64,000 nucleotides of DNA from Variovorax boronicumulans (GTDB lineage Bacteria > Pseudomonadota > Gammaproteobacteria > Burkholderiales > Burkholderiaceae_C): NCBI RefSeq assembly GCF_029892485.1, contig NZ_JARXVG010000003.1:310001-374000 (forward strand). The letters run 5' to 3'. Every line of letters starts with the position of its first letter. Position 1 is the stretch's first letter. Made by a program: the position numbers and the translations under genes. Shown here piece after piece: positions 7,635 to 15,238 of this stretch. Below the pieces are notes generated by a model, which did no database searches, was not told the DNA's origin, and was given only the letters and a program-made list of their open reading frames with translations.

Positions 7635-9221
7635 ATGATGCTTCGACGAACCCTTCACTGCGCATTCGCCGCCATGCTGCTCATGGCAACGGCCGCCCAC
7701 GCGCTGACCGCCGACGAAGCCCGGGCCATCGCCTCCGGCGAGTCCGAAGCCCGCATCGCCGCGCTCAACAAGGCCGTTCTCACCGCCGACGACAAGACCG
7801 CCGCCTTCATCCAGGCGATGTCCGACGACGCCGTGAAATACACCGAAGACAAGGTCTTCGTGATGAAGGACGACAAAGGCTACGACCCCGTCACCGGCAC
7901 CGAGCTGAAAGTGCCCGACACCGCCGAAGACGTCGTCAACAACAACCTCATGCGCGGCGCGCTCGATGCTGCGCAGGCTGCGCTCAAGCTCACGAGCACC
8001 GACGACGCGGTGCGCGCCGAAGCCGCGCAGGCGCTCTTCAAGGAGCCTGACGAATCCCGCATCCCCATGGTCGAGAAGGCGCTGGCCGCCGAGACCAACC
8101 CCAAGATCAAGGCGCAGCTCGAACTCGTGCGCGCCGCCGGCATGCTCACCAGCGCCGACAAGGCCAAGCGCCTCGCGGCCGCCAAGGAACTGGGCAACAA
8201 CCGCAATCCCGACACCAAGCTGCTGCTGAACCAGCGCCTGGCCGACGAGACCGAGGCCGACGTGAAGACGGCCATTGCCGCATCCATCGCCAACATCGAC
8301 GGTGCGCTGGTCTGGGGCGATCGCATCAACGCCGTGTTCAGCGGCATCAGCCTGGGCTCCGTGCTGTTGCTGGCCGCACTCGGCCTCGCCATCACCTACG
8401 GCCTCATGGGCGTCATCAACATGGCGCACGGCGAGCTGATGATGATCGGCGCCTACGCCACCTACGTGATGCAGGGCATCTTCCAGAAGTACATGCCCGA
8501 GGCGGCGTTCGGCTGGTACCTGGTGGCCGCCATTCCCGTGTCCTTCCTCGCGTCGGCGCTCGTCGGCGCGGTGCTCGAACGCGGCGTGATCCGCTTCCTT
8601 TATGGCCGGCCGCTGGAGACGCTGCTCGCCACCTGGGGCATCAGCCTGATGCTGCAGCAGCTCGTGCGCACGCTCTTCGGCGCGCAGAACGTCGGCGTGG
8701 AAAACCCCGGCTGGATGAGCGGCGGCTTCACCATGTTGAGCAACGTCACGCTGCCGTGGAACCGCATCTGCATCATCATTTTTGCGGTGCTCGTGCTTCT
8801 GGCGATGGGCTGGCTCATCGGCAAGACGCGCCTGGGCCTCTTCGTGCGCGGCGTCACGCAGAACCGCCCGATCGCGTCGTGCATGGGCGTGAACACCGCG
8901 CGCATCGACACCTACGCCTTCGCGCTCGGCTCGGGCATCGCGGGCCTCGCGGGCTGCGCGCTGAGCCAGATCGGCAATGTCGGTCCCGACCTCGGCCAGA
9001 GCTACATCGTCGACAGCTTCATGGTGGTCGTGATGGGCGGCGTCGGCCAGCTCGCGGGCACCGTGTATGCAGCGCTGGGGCTGGGCATTCTCAACAAGTT
9101 CATCGAAGGCTGGGCGGGCGCGGTGCTCGCGAAGATCGCGGTGCTCGTTTTCATCATCATCTTCATCCAGAAGCGCCCCCAAGGCATCTTCGCGATGAAG
9201 GGCCGGAGTGCAGAGGCATGA
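7635..9221 (+). CDS. urtB: Urea ABC transporter, permease UrtB
   Basis: This 528-residue protein has a signal-like N terminus (MMLRRTLHC to AAHA), then an alpha-helical periplasmic domain of about 200 residues with repeated K/AAE-rich helices. It ends with a LivH-type permease domain (VFSGISLGSVLLLAALGLAITYG onward, about eight membrane helices). The long N-terminal domain is normal for UrtB and absent from LivH. The frame is open back to 7491, but that part is the intergenic repeat, so the ATG at 7635 is chosen. It forms the channel with UrtC. Its stop overlaps the urtC start (ATGA). Confidence 0.95.
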   Translation: MMLRRTLHCAFAAMLLMATAAHALTADEARAIASGESEARIAALNKAVLTADDKTAAFIQAMSDDAVKYTEDKVFVMKDDKGYDPVTGTELKVPDTAEDVVNNNLMRGALDAAQAALKLTSTDDAVRAEAAQALFKEPDESRIPMVEKALAAETNPKIKAQLELVRAAGMLTSADKAKRLAAAKELGNNRNPDTKLLLNQRLADETEADVKTAIAASIANIDGALVWGDRINAVFSGISLGSVLLLAALGLAITYGLMGVINMAHGELMMIGAYATYVMQGIFQKYMPEAAFGWYLVAAIPVSFLASALVGAVLERGVIRFLYGRPLETLLATWGISLMLQQLVRTLFGAQNVGVENPGWMSGGFTMLSNVTLPWNRICIIIFAVLVLLAMGWLIGKTRLGLFVRGVTQNRPIASCMGVNTARIDTYAFALGSGIAGLAGCALSQIGNVGPDLGQSYIVDSFMVVVMGGVGQLAGTVYAALGLGILNKFIEGWAGAVLAKIAVLVFIIIFIQKRPQGIFAMKGRSAEA

Positions 9222-10444
9222 GCAAGGTCGTGTTACCAACCAAAGGCCCGCTGCTGAGCGGCAAGGGCTGGACAGCCTTCTTCGTCGCGCTGATCGTGGT
9301 GTGCGCGGTGGCGCCGGTGCTCAACATCGTGGTGCCGGTCGACAGCCCGCTGCACATGAGCGACTACGCGGTGGCGCTGGTCGGCAAGATCATGTGCTAC
9401 GCCATCTGCGCGCTGGCCATGGACCTGATCTGGGGTTACACCGGCATCCTCTCGCTGGGCCATGGCCTCTTCTTCGCGCTCGGCGGCTACATGATGGGCA
9501 TGTACCTCATGCGCCAGATCGGCCGCGACGGCAACTACAAGAGCGACCTGCCCGACTTCATGGTGTTCCTCGACTGGAAGACATTGCCCTGGCACTGGAC
9601 CTTCAGCGACAGCTTCATCGCCACGCTGATCCTCATCGTCGCGGTGCCGGGCCTCATCGCCTTCGTGTTCGGCTTCTTCGCCTTCCGCTCGCGCATCAAG
9701 GGCGTGTACTTCTCGATCATCACGCAGGCCATGACCTTCGCGGCCATGCTGCTGTTCTTCCGCAACGAGACGGGCTTTGGCGGCAACAACGGCTTCACCG
9801 ACTTCAAGCGCATCCTGGACATCCCGATCGCCACGCAAGAGATGCGCATGACGCTGTTCGCGCTCACCGGCCTCACGCTGCTGGGCTTCTTCCTCTTCGC
9901 GAAGTGGCTCATCGGCAGCAAGTTCGGCCGCGTGCTGCAGGCCATTCGCGACGCGGAAACGCGCGTGATGTTCTCGGGCTACAACCCGCTGCCGTACAAG
10001 CTCACGATCTGGGTCATCTCCGCCGTGATGTGCGGCGTGGCCGGTGCGCTCTATGTGCCGCAGGTCGGCATCATCAACCCGGGCGAGATGAGCGCAGCCA
10101 ACTCCATCGAGATCGCGATCTGGGCGGCGGTCGGCGGGCGGGCCACGCTGATCGGGCCGATCATCGGCGCCTTCATCGTCAACGGCGCGAAGAGCTGGCT
10201 CACCGTCGCGTATCCGGAGTACTGGCTGTACTTCCTGGGCGCCTTGTTCATTGCTGTCACGCTGTTCCTGCCGAACGGCATCGTGGGGTTGGTAAAGAAG
10301 TGGTTGTCGCGCGAGAAGGCGGCACCAGCCGCACCGAGCGCAGGCCGGGAAGAAGCGCAACGCGCCATGGCCGCAGGGCAGGGCATGGAGCCCGAGGCGC
10401 TCCATGCGCCGCTGGCCACCGACGTGAAGGGAGCCCGCGCATGA
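9218..10444 (+). CDS. urtC: Urea ABC transporter, permease UrtC
   Basis: The 408-residue protein is a LivM-type permease with about ten membrane helices. Signature parts are MDLIWGYTGILSLGHG near the N terminus, GVYFSIITQAMTFA in the centre, RVLQAIRDAETR (the cytoplasmic loop that contacts the ATPase) and AAVGGRATLIGPIIGA. The hydrophilic tail, rich in Ala and Glu, is longer than in LivM. The ATG overlaps the urtB stop by four bases, and its own stop overlaps the urtD start in the same way. The three genes are therefore probably translationally coupled. Confidence 0.95.
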   Translation: MSKVVLPTKGPLLSGKGWTAFFVALIVVCAVAPVLNIVVPVDSPLHMSDYAVALVGKIMCYAICALAMDLIWGYTGILSLGHGLFFALGGYMMGMYLMRQIGRDGNYKSDLPDFMVFLDWKTLPWHWTFSDSFIATLILIVAVPGLIAFVFGFFAFRSRIKGVYFSIITQAMTFAAMLLFFRNETGFGGNNGFTDFKRILDIPIATQEMRMTLFALTGLTLLGFFLFAKWLIGSKFGRVLQAIRDAETRVMFSGYNPLPYKLTIWVISAVMCGVAGALYVPQVGIINPGEMSAANSIEIAIWAAVGGRATLIGPIIGAFIVNGAKSWLTVAYPEYWLYFLGALFIAVTLFLPNGIVGLVKKWLSREKAAPAAPSAGREEAQRAMAAGQGMEPEALHAPLATDVKGARA

Positions 10445-11319
10445 CGCCCGACCTGATGGAAGCCGGCGCCGAGCGCGCGGCCCGCGCAAGCGGCATTCAC
10501 TCCGCGAGCGGCAGCACCGAATCGGGTGGCCGCGAGGCCGGCTTCGGCCGCATCGCAACGCCGGGCGAAGTCGACATCACGCACGGCCGCATCCTGTACC
10601 TCGAAGACGTGAGCGTGAGCTTCGACGGCTTCAAGGCCATCAACAAGCTCTCGCTGGACATCGCACCGGGCGAGCTGCGCTGCATCATCGGCCCCAACGG
10701 TGCGGGCAAAACCACGATGATGGACATCATCACCGGCAAGACCCGGCCCGATTCGGGCACCGTGTTCTTCGGCAGCACCATCGACCTCTTGCGCCACCGC
10801 GAAGCCGACATCGCCCAGTTGGGCATCGGCCGCAAGTTCCAGAAGCCGACGGTGTTCGAGCACCTGACCGTGTTCGAGAACCTGGAACTCGCGCTCAAGA
10901 CCAACAAGGGCGTACGCGCGTCGATGCTGTTCAAGCTCGATTCGGCGCAGAGCGACCGGCTGGCCGAAGTGCTGGAGACCATCCACTTGGCCGACAGCGT
11001 CTCGCGCCTGGCGGGCAACCTGAGCCACGGCCAGAAGCAGTGGCTCGAAATCGGCATGCTGCTGATGCAGGACCCGAAGCTGCTCCTGCTCGACGAGCCC
11101 GTGGCCGGCATGACCGACGAGGAAACGGCGCGCACGGCAGAGCTCTTCCTCACGCTCAAGGGCAAGCACTCGCTGATGGTGGTGGAGCACGACATGAGCT
11201 TCATCCGCACCATCTCCGAGATCGTCACCGTGCTGTGCGATGGCTCCGTGCTGGCGCAGGGAACGCTCGACGAAGTGCAGGCCGATGAACGCGTGATCGA
11301 GGTTTATCTTGGGCGATGA
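10441..11319 (+). CDS. urtD: Urea ABC transporter, ATP-binding protein UrtD
   Basis: The 292-residue ATPase has Walker A GPNGAGKTT, an LSHGQKQWLEIG signature, Walker B LLLLDEPVAGMTDEE and a switch histidine in VVEHDMSF. This is the LivG type. An extra N-terminal region of about 50 residues, rich in Ala, Ser and Gly, precedes the ABC domain. It looks disordered, and the ATPase proper begins near YLEDVSVSF. UrtD pairs with UrtE to power urea import. The start is fixed by the ATGA overlap with urtC. It is separated from urtE by 507 bp holding two foldback elements, which is unusual for this operon. Confidence 0.95.
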   Translation: MTPDLMEAGAERAARASGIHSASGSTESGGREAGFGRIATPGEVDITHGRILYLEDVSVSFDGFKAINKLSLDIAPGELRCIIGPNGAGKTTMMDIITGKTRPDSGTVFFGSTIDLLRHREADIAQLGIGRKFQKPTVFEHLTVFENLELALKTNKGVRASMLFKLDSAQSDRLAEVLETIHLADSVSRLAGNLSHGQKQWLEIGMLLMQDPKLLLLDEPVAGMTDEETARTAELFLTLKGKHSLMVVEHDMSFIRTISEIVTVLCDGSVLAQGTLDEVQADERVIEVYLGR

Positions 11320-11346
11320 AATGGTCGCTGTTGCTGTTCGGGGCAC

Positions 11347-11530
11347 GGCGACGGGGGCTGTCCCTTTGGGCGGCCGACGTCACCGGCCCTTCGGGCTTCC
11401 CTGCGCTGCTCACGACGGGCGGGGTCTCGCCGAACTCGCTTCGCTCAAACAGCGGCGAGCCCTGATCCGCCCGTCGCTGCGCTGCTCGGCGGTGCCTCAA
11501 CGGCCACCCAAAGGGACAGCCCCCGCCGCC
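11347..11530 (+). repeat. 184-bp foldback element, family 2, copy A (urtD-urtE gap)
   Basis: Outer arms 11347-11376 and 11501-11530 are 30-bp inverted repeats with two mismatches. Inside, further nested pairs can be read: CACCG with CGGTG, CGACGGGCGG (from 11413) with CCGCCCGTCG (to 11476), and TCGCCG with CGGCGA. A conserved small hairpin (GCCC TTC GGGC) sits on the left. The whole unit could fold into one long branched hairpin. No coding frame in it makes sense. The core matches the reverse complement of copy B (11613-11796), which has the same 184-bp length. Confidence 0.85.
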
Positions 11531-11612
11531 GTGGTCAGAGCGGTCGTGTGTTCCCCGGGCTTCCTCCCTCTCCCTCCGGGCGAGGGCAACGGCATCCAAG
11601 CCACGACAAGCG

Positions 11613-11796
11613 CCCGGTATGCGGCACGGCCCGGACAGCCCCTCTGTGCCGCCGAGGAGCGCAGCGTTTCGCGGATCAGGGCTCGCAGCTGTCTGAGCCG
11701 CAGGCGAGTTCTGCGAGACCCCGCGAAACGCGAGCACCGCAGGGAAGCCCGAAGGGCCGGCACAGTGGGGCTGTCCGGGCCGTGCCGCATACCGGG
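11613..11796 (-). repeat. 184-bp foldback element, family 2, copy B (urtD-urtE gap)
   Basis: Outer arms 11613-11642 and 11767-11796 are a perfect 30-bp inverted repeat, extended by six more pairs after one mismatch. Read on the minus strand, the core aligns base for base with copy A along unpaired parts (for example GGCCCTTCGGGCTTCCCTGC and GAGCCCTGATCC). The stems differ but still pair: GCGTTTCGCGG with CCGCGAAACGC, TCGCAG with CTGCGA, GTGCCG with CGGCAC. The right end lies 30 bp before the urtE ATG, so the fold could affect urtE transcription or translation. Confidence 0.85.
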
Positions 11797-11826
11797 TGCG
11801 TCTCAAAAACACCAAGGCGCAAAAAA

Positions 11827-12519
11827 ATGCTGACAGTCAAAAACATCCACCAGTACTACGGCGGCTCCCACATCCTCCGGGACGTGAGCTTCCAGGCAAC
11901 CCTGGGCAAGGTCACCGTGCTCATGGGCCGCAACGGCGTAGGCAAGACCACGCTGCTGAAATCGCTGATGGGCCTCGTGCCCATCAAGAGCGGCAGCATC
12001 GAGCTCGAAGGCAAGCCGATCCAGAAGGCCACGCCTTACGACAGGGCGAGGGCGGGCATCGGCTTCGTGCCCCAGGGCCGCGAGATCTTCGCGAGGCTCA
12101 CGGTCGAAGAGAACCTGCGCATGGGGCTCGCCTACAAGAGCGGCAGCACCCCCATTCCTTCGGAACTGTTCGAACTGTTCCCCGTGCTCGAGCAGATGAT
12201 CAACAGGAGAGGCGGCGACCTCTCCGGCGGCCAGCAACAGCAACTCGCCATCGCACGCGCCCTCGCACCCAAGCCCAAGCTGCTCATCCTCGACGAGCCC
12301 ACCGAAGGCATCCAGCCCAGCATCATCAAGGACATCGGCCGCGTGATCCGCATGCTGGCCGATCGTGGTGACATGGCCATCGTGCTGTGCGAGCAGTACT
12401 ACGACTTCGCACAGGAACTGGCCGACGACTACCTGGTGATGGAGCGCGGCGAGGTCATTGCGCGCGGCCTGGGTAAGGACATGGAAGCGCAGGGCGTGCG
12501 CCAGCTCGTGGCGATCTGA
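11827..12519 (+). CDS. urtE: Urea ABC transporter, ATP-binding protein UrtE
   Basis: The 230-residue LivF-type ATPase begins MLTVKNIHQYYGGSHIL and has Walker A GRNGVGKTT, GFVPQGREIF, signature LSGGQQQQLAIARAL, Walker B LLILDEPTEGIQPS and LCEQYYDFA in place of the usual histidine switch (CEQ is common in this branch). It completes the five-subunit urea importer. The ribosome site is poor: only an A-rich run and GGCG precede the ATG. Together with the upstream foldback elements this suggests urtE is expressed differently from urtABCD. Confidence 0.95.
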   Translation: MLTVKNIHQYYGGSHILRDVSFQATLGKVTVLMGRNGVGKTTLLKSLMGLVPIKSGSIELEGKPIQKATPYDRARAGIGFVPQGREIFARLTVEENLRMGLAYKSGSTPIPSELFELFPVLEQMINRRGGDLSGGQQQQLAIARALAPKPKLLILDEPTEGIQPSIIKDIGRVIRMLADRGDMAIVLCEQYYDFAQELADDYLVMERGEVIARGLGKDMEAQGVRQLVAI

Positions 12520-12651
12520 TCTTCGGGAAAGGGCTGCTCCAGGCCCTGCCGATACCGGGGCATTGGCATCTGCGTATCGGTCGATTTCAGGGTTTACCCT
12601 AAAATTCGGGCCTGCCCGTCGCCGCCGGGCACCCCTCCCAGGAGCCTGGCC

Positions 12652-13911
12652 TTGAACGCCTCCCCACCCGCGCCGGACAGCGCGGACACTGCCATTCCCG
12701 TTTCTTCCCCTTCGCCTGCGCCCGTCAATTTCCTGCGGGCCGTGCTCGCGCTCGGCGTCGGCGGCTTCGCCATCGGCACGGGCGAATTCGTGATCATGGG
12801 CCTGCTGCCCGAGGTCGCGCGCGACATCGACGTCACCATTCCGCAGGCCGGCCATGTCATCAGCGCCTATGCGCTCGGCGTGGTCGTCGGCGCCCCGGTA
12901 CTCGCCGTGCTCGCGGCAGGCTGGGGCCGCCGCGCATTGCTGATCGCGATGATGGCTGTGTTCGCCGCCGGCAACTTCGCGAGCGCGATGGCGCCGGGAT
13001 ATCTATCGCTGAGCCTGCTGCGCTTTGCCACGGGCCTGCCGCACGGCACCTACTTCGGCGTGGCCGCGCTCGTGGCCGCGACGCTCGCGCCGCCCGGACG
13101 CCGTGCACGCGCCGTGGGCCTCGTGATGCTCGGCCTCACCGGCGCCACGCTGGTCGGCGTGCCCATCGCCGCATGGCTCGGCCAGTTCTTCGGTTGGCGC
13201 GCGGCCTTCGTGTTCGTCGGCTTGATCGCGCTGTTGGCCATCGTGCTCGTGCGCCGCGACGTGCCCGACATCGCCGCCGCGGCCGGAGCCAGCCCGTGGC
13301 GCGAACTCGGCGCGTTCAAGCGCAAGCAGGTGTGGTTCACACTCGGCATCAGCGCCATCGGCTTCGGCGGCATGTTCGCGGTGTTCAGCTACATCAAGCC
13401 CACGCTCACTGAAGTGGCCCACCTGTCGGTGCACAACGTGCCCTTCGTGCTCGCGCTGTTCGGCCTGGGCATGGTCACCGGCAACATCGTGGGCTCGCGG
13501 CTGGCCGACAAGTCGCTGATGCGCACCATCGCCGGCGTGCTCGTGTATGCGGTGCTGGTGCTCGCGCTCTTCACCTTCGCGGCGCAGCACGTGGTCACGG
13601 CCGCCATCGGCGTGTTCCTCATCGGCACCACCGTGGCCATCGGCCCGGCGCTGCAGATTCGCCTGATGGACGTGGCGGGCGATGCGCAGACCCTCGCCGC
13701 CGCGCTCAACCATTCGGCCTTCAACATGGCCAATGCGCTCGGCGCGTGGCTTGGCGGCGTGGCCATCTCGGCCGGCCTGGGCTGGACCTCCACCGGCTGG
13801 GTCGGCGCCTTGCTCGCGCTCGCGGGCATCGGCATCTTCGGCTGGGGCGTGATGAGTGCGCGGGCCGATTCGCGCCCCGGCGCCGGCCAGCGCGCGACTA
13901 GCGCTTCGTAG
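12652..13911 (+). CDS. MFS transporter, AraJ/YdhP-type drug or sugar exporter
   Basis: The 419-residue protein has twelve predicted membrane helices and the DHA1 motif C region GIGTGEFVIMGLLPEVARD near the start of helix 1, which marks the AraJ/YdhP/NepI branch of proton-driven exporters. Loop 2-3 carries GWGRRALL. Substrates in this branch include arabinose-type sugars, nucleosides and drugs, and none can be assigned here. Translation is predicted to begin at TTG 12652, because GGAG at 12641-12644 is correctly spaced and no upstream ATG exists in frame. The 132-bp gap before it contains a small palindrome (GGGTTTACCC, 12589-12598), possibly an operator. Confidence 0.88.
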   Translation: MNASPPAPDSADTAIPVSSPSPAPVNFLRAVLALGVGGFAIGTGEFVIMGLLPEVARDIDVTIPQAGHVISAYALGVVVGAPVLAVLAAGWGRRALLIAMMAVFAAGNFASAMAPGYLSLSLLRFATGLPHGTYFGVAALVAATLAPPGRRARAVGLVMLGLTGATLVGVPIAAWLGQFFGWRAAFVFVGLIALLAIVLVRRDVPDIAAAAGASPWRELGAFKRKQVWFTLGISAIGFGGMFAVFSYIKPTLTEVAHLSVHNVPFVLALFGLGMVTGNIVGSRLADKSLMRTIAGVLVYAVLVLALFTFAAQHVVTAAIGVFLIGTTVAIGPALQIRLMDVAGDAQTLAAALNHSAFNMANALGAWLGGVAISAGLGWTSTGWVGALLALAGIGIFGWGVMSARADSRPGAGQRATSAS

Positions 13912-14030
13912 CATCGCCGGCGCGCACTTCGCGCGCCTGAAATCTCCGGCGCCTGCAGGATTGCGCGGCCGTGCCTATGATGGCCGCCGCCCTTCCTCCT
14001 CTACTCCCTCATCCCCGGAGCGCGCCCTTC

Positions 14031-15041
14031 ATGAGCATTCCCACCACCCGTCTCGGCCGCACGGGCCTGACCGTGTCCCGCCTCGCCCTCGGCACCATGA
14101 CCTTCGGCCTGCAGACCGACGAGACGGTGTCGCACCAGATCCTCGACAAGGCGGCCGAAGGCGGCATCAACTTCCTCGACACCGCCGACGTGTATCCGCT
14201 CGGCGGCACCGTCGAGACCACCGGCCGCACCGAGGAAATCATCGGCAACTGGCTCGAGAAGCAAGGCCCCGCGGGCCGCCGCCGCTTCGTCGTCGCCACC
14301 AAGGCGGTGAACAAAGTCGGCCCCAATCCCTGGGACCAGGGCGCATCGCGCAAGCACCTGCTCGATGCCATCGACCTCTCGCTCAAGCGGCTGAAGACCG
14401 ACCATGTCGACCTGTACCAGCTGCACATGGACGACCGCGAGACACCGCTCGAAGAGACGCTCGAGGCGCTCGACATCATCGTGAAGTCGGGGCGTGCGCG
14501 CTACATCGGCGTGTCGAACTTCCTGGCCTATCGGCTGGCCCGTGCGCTCGGCAAGTCTGACCTGCACCGGTTCACGCGCTTCGTGTCGGTGCAGCCGCGC
14601 TACAGCCTGTTGTTCCGCGAGATCGAGCGCGAGCTGCTGCCGCTCGCGAGCGAAGAGGGCCTGGGCGTGATTCCCTACAACCCGCTGGCCGGTGGCCTGC
14701 TCACCGGCAAGTACAAGCCGGGCGCCAAGCCCGAGGAGAACACCCGCTTCACGCTCGGCACGGCCGGCGGCATGTACCAGGACCGCTACTGGAACGAACG
14801 CAGCTTCAATACGGTGACGCAGCTGCACAAGCTGGCCGACGAGGCGGGCGTGCCGCTCGCGACGCTGGCGGTGGCATGGGTGATGGCGAACCCGCTGATC
14901 ACCGCGCCGCTGCTCGGTGCGAGCCGGCCGGAGCAGCTCGATGCGACGATCGCGGCGGCCGAATACAAGCTCGATACGGCGCTCAAGCAGAAGCTCGATG
15001 AGCTGACCGCCGAGTACCGCAAGGGCGACGCGCCGCGCTGA
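14031..15041 (+). CDS. Aldo/keto reductase
   Basis: This 336-residue TIM-barrel oxidoreductase has the complete AKR tetrad: Asp50 and Tyr55 in FLDTADVY, Lys91 in ATKAV and His132 in LYQLHMDD. The NADPH-binding end is visible as PLLGASRPEQL. It belongs to the YajO/Tas-like group that reduces aldehydes and ketones of varied origin, so the substrate cannot be predicted. An upstream ATG at 13971 would add 20 residues outside the conserved domain. GGAG about 12 bp before 14031 supports the later start. It is a single gene, followed by a foldback repeat that may end its transcript. Confidence 0.9.
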   Translation: MSIPTTRLGRTGLTVSRLALGTMTFGLQTDETVSHQILDKAAEGGINFLDTADVYPLGGTVETTGRTEEIIGNWLEKQGPAGRRRFVVATKAVNKVGPNPWDQGASRKHLLDAIDLSLKRLKTDHVDLYQLHMDDRETPLEETLEALDIIVKSGRARYIGVSNFLAYRLARALGKSDLHRFTRFVSVQPRYSLLFREIERELLPLASEEGLGVIPYNPLAGGLLTGKYKPGAKPEENTRFTLGTAGGMYQDRYWNERSFNTVTQLHKLADEAGVPLATLAVAWVMANPLITAPLLGASRPEQLDATIAAAEYKLDTALKQKLDELTAEYRKGDAPR

Positions 15042-15050
15042 AGGTATTGC

Positions 15051-15163
15051 TCCTTCCCCTTCCGGGGGAAGGCTGGGATGGGGGCGCGCGGCCTTTGACC
15101 AGCCGCTGGTGCTTGATACGCCGCGAGCCCCCACCCCAGCCCTCCCCCGGGAGGGGAGGGAGC
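15051..15163. repeat. Foldback intergenic repeat, family 1, copy 2
   Basis: Arms 15051-15085 and about 15127-15163 match the arms of the copy at 7499-7613, but in swapped order: the left arm here is the reverse complement of the right arm there. The 41-bp core is unrelated. The element starts 9 bp after the aldo/keto reductase stop and ends 10 bp before the operator-like repeats of the efflux operon. It may act as a transcription terminator between the two units. Confidence 0.75.
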
Positions 15164-15172
15164 AAAACCGGA

Positions 15173-15201
15173 AACTGTCAGAACTGTCAGTTAGTCGACA
15201 G
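15173..15201 (+). promoter_or_regulatory. Tandem 9-bp repeat, candidate OmpR-type regulator site for the efflux operon
   Basis: AACTGTCAG occurs twice in immediate succession (15173-15181, 15182-15190). CTGTC in the second copy also forms an inverted repeat with GACAG at 15197-15201. OmpR-family regulators bind direct repeats, and the operon that starts 38 bp downstream ends with an OmpR-type regulator gene. Autoregulation is therefore plausible but untested. Confidence 0.45.
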
Positions 15202-15238
15202 CGAAGGGTTGGAGCCGGGTTCCTAGAGTGAACCCACC

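Noticed and set aside
11309..11833. Open frames in the urtD-urtE gap
   Set aside because: They run through long inverted repeats on both strands, lack ribosome sites and have no family similarity.
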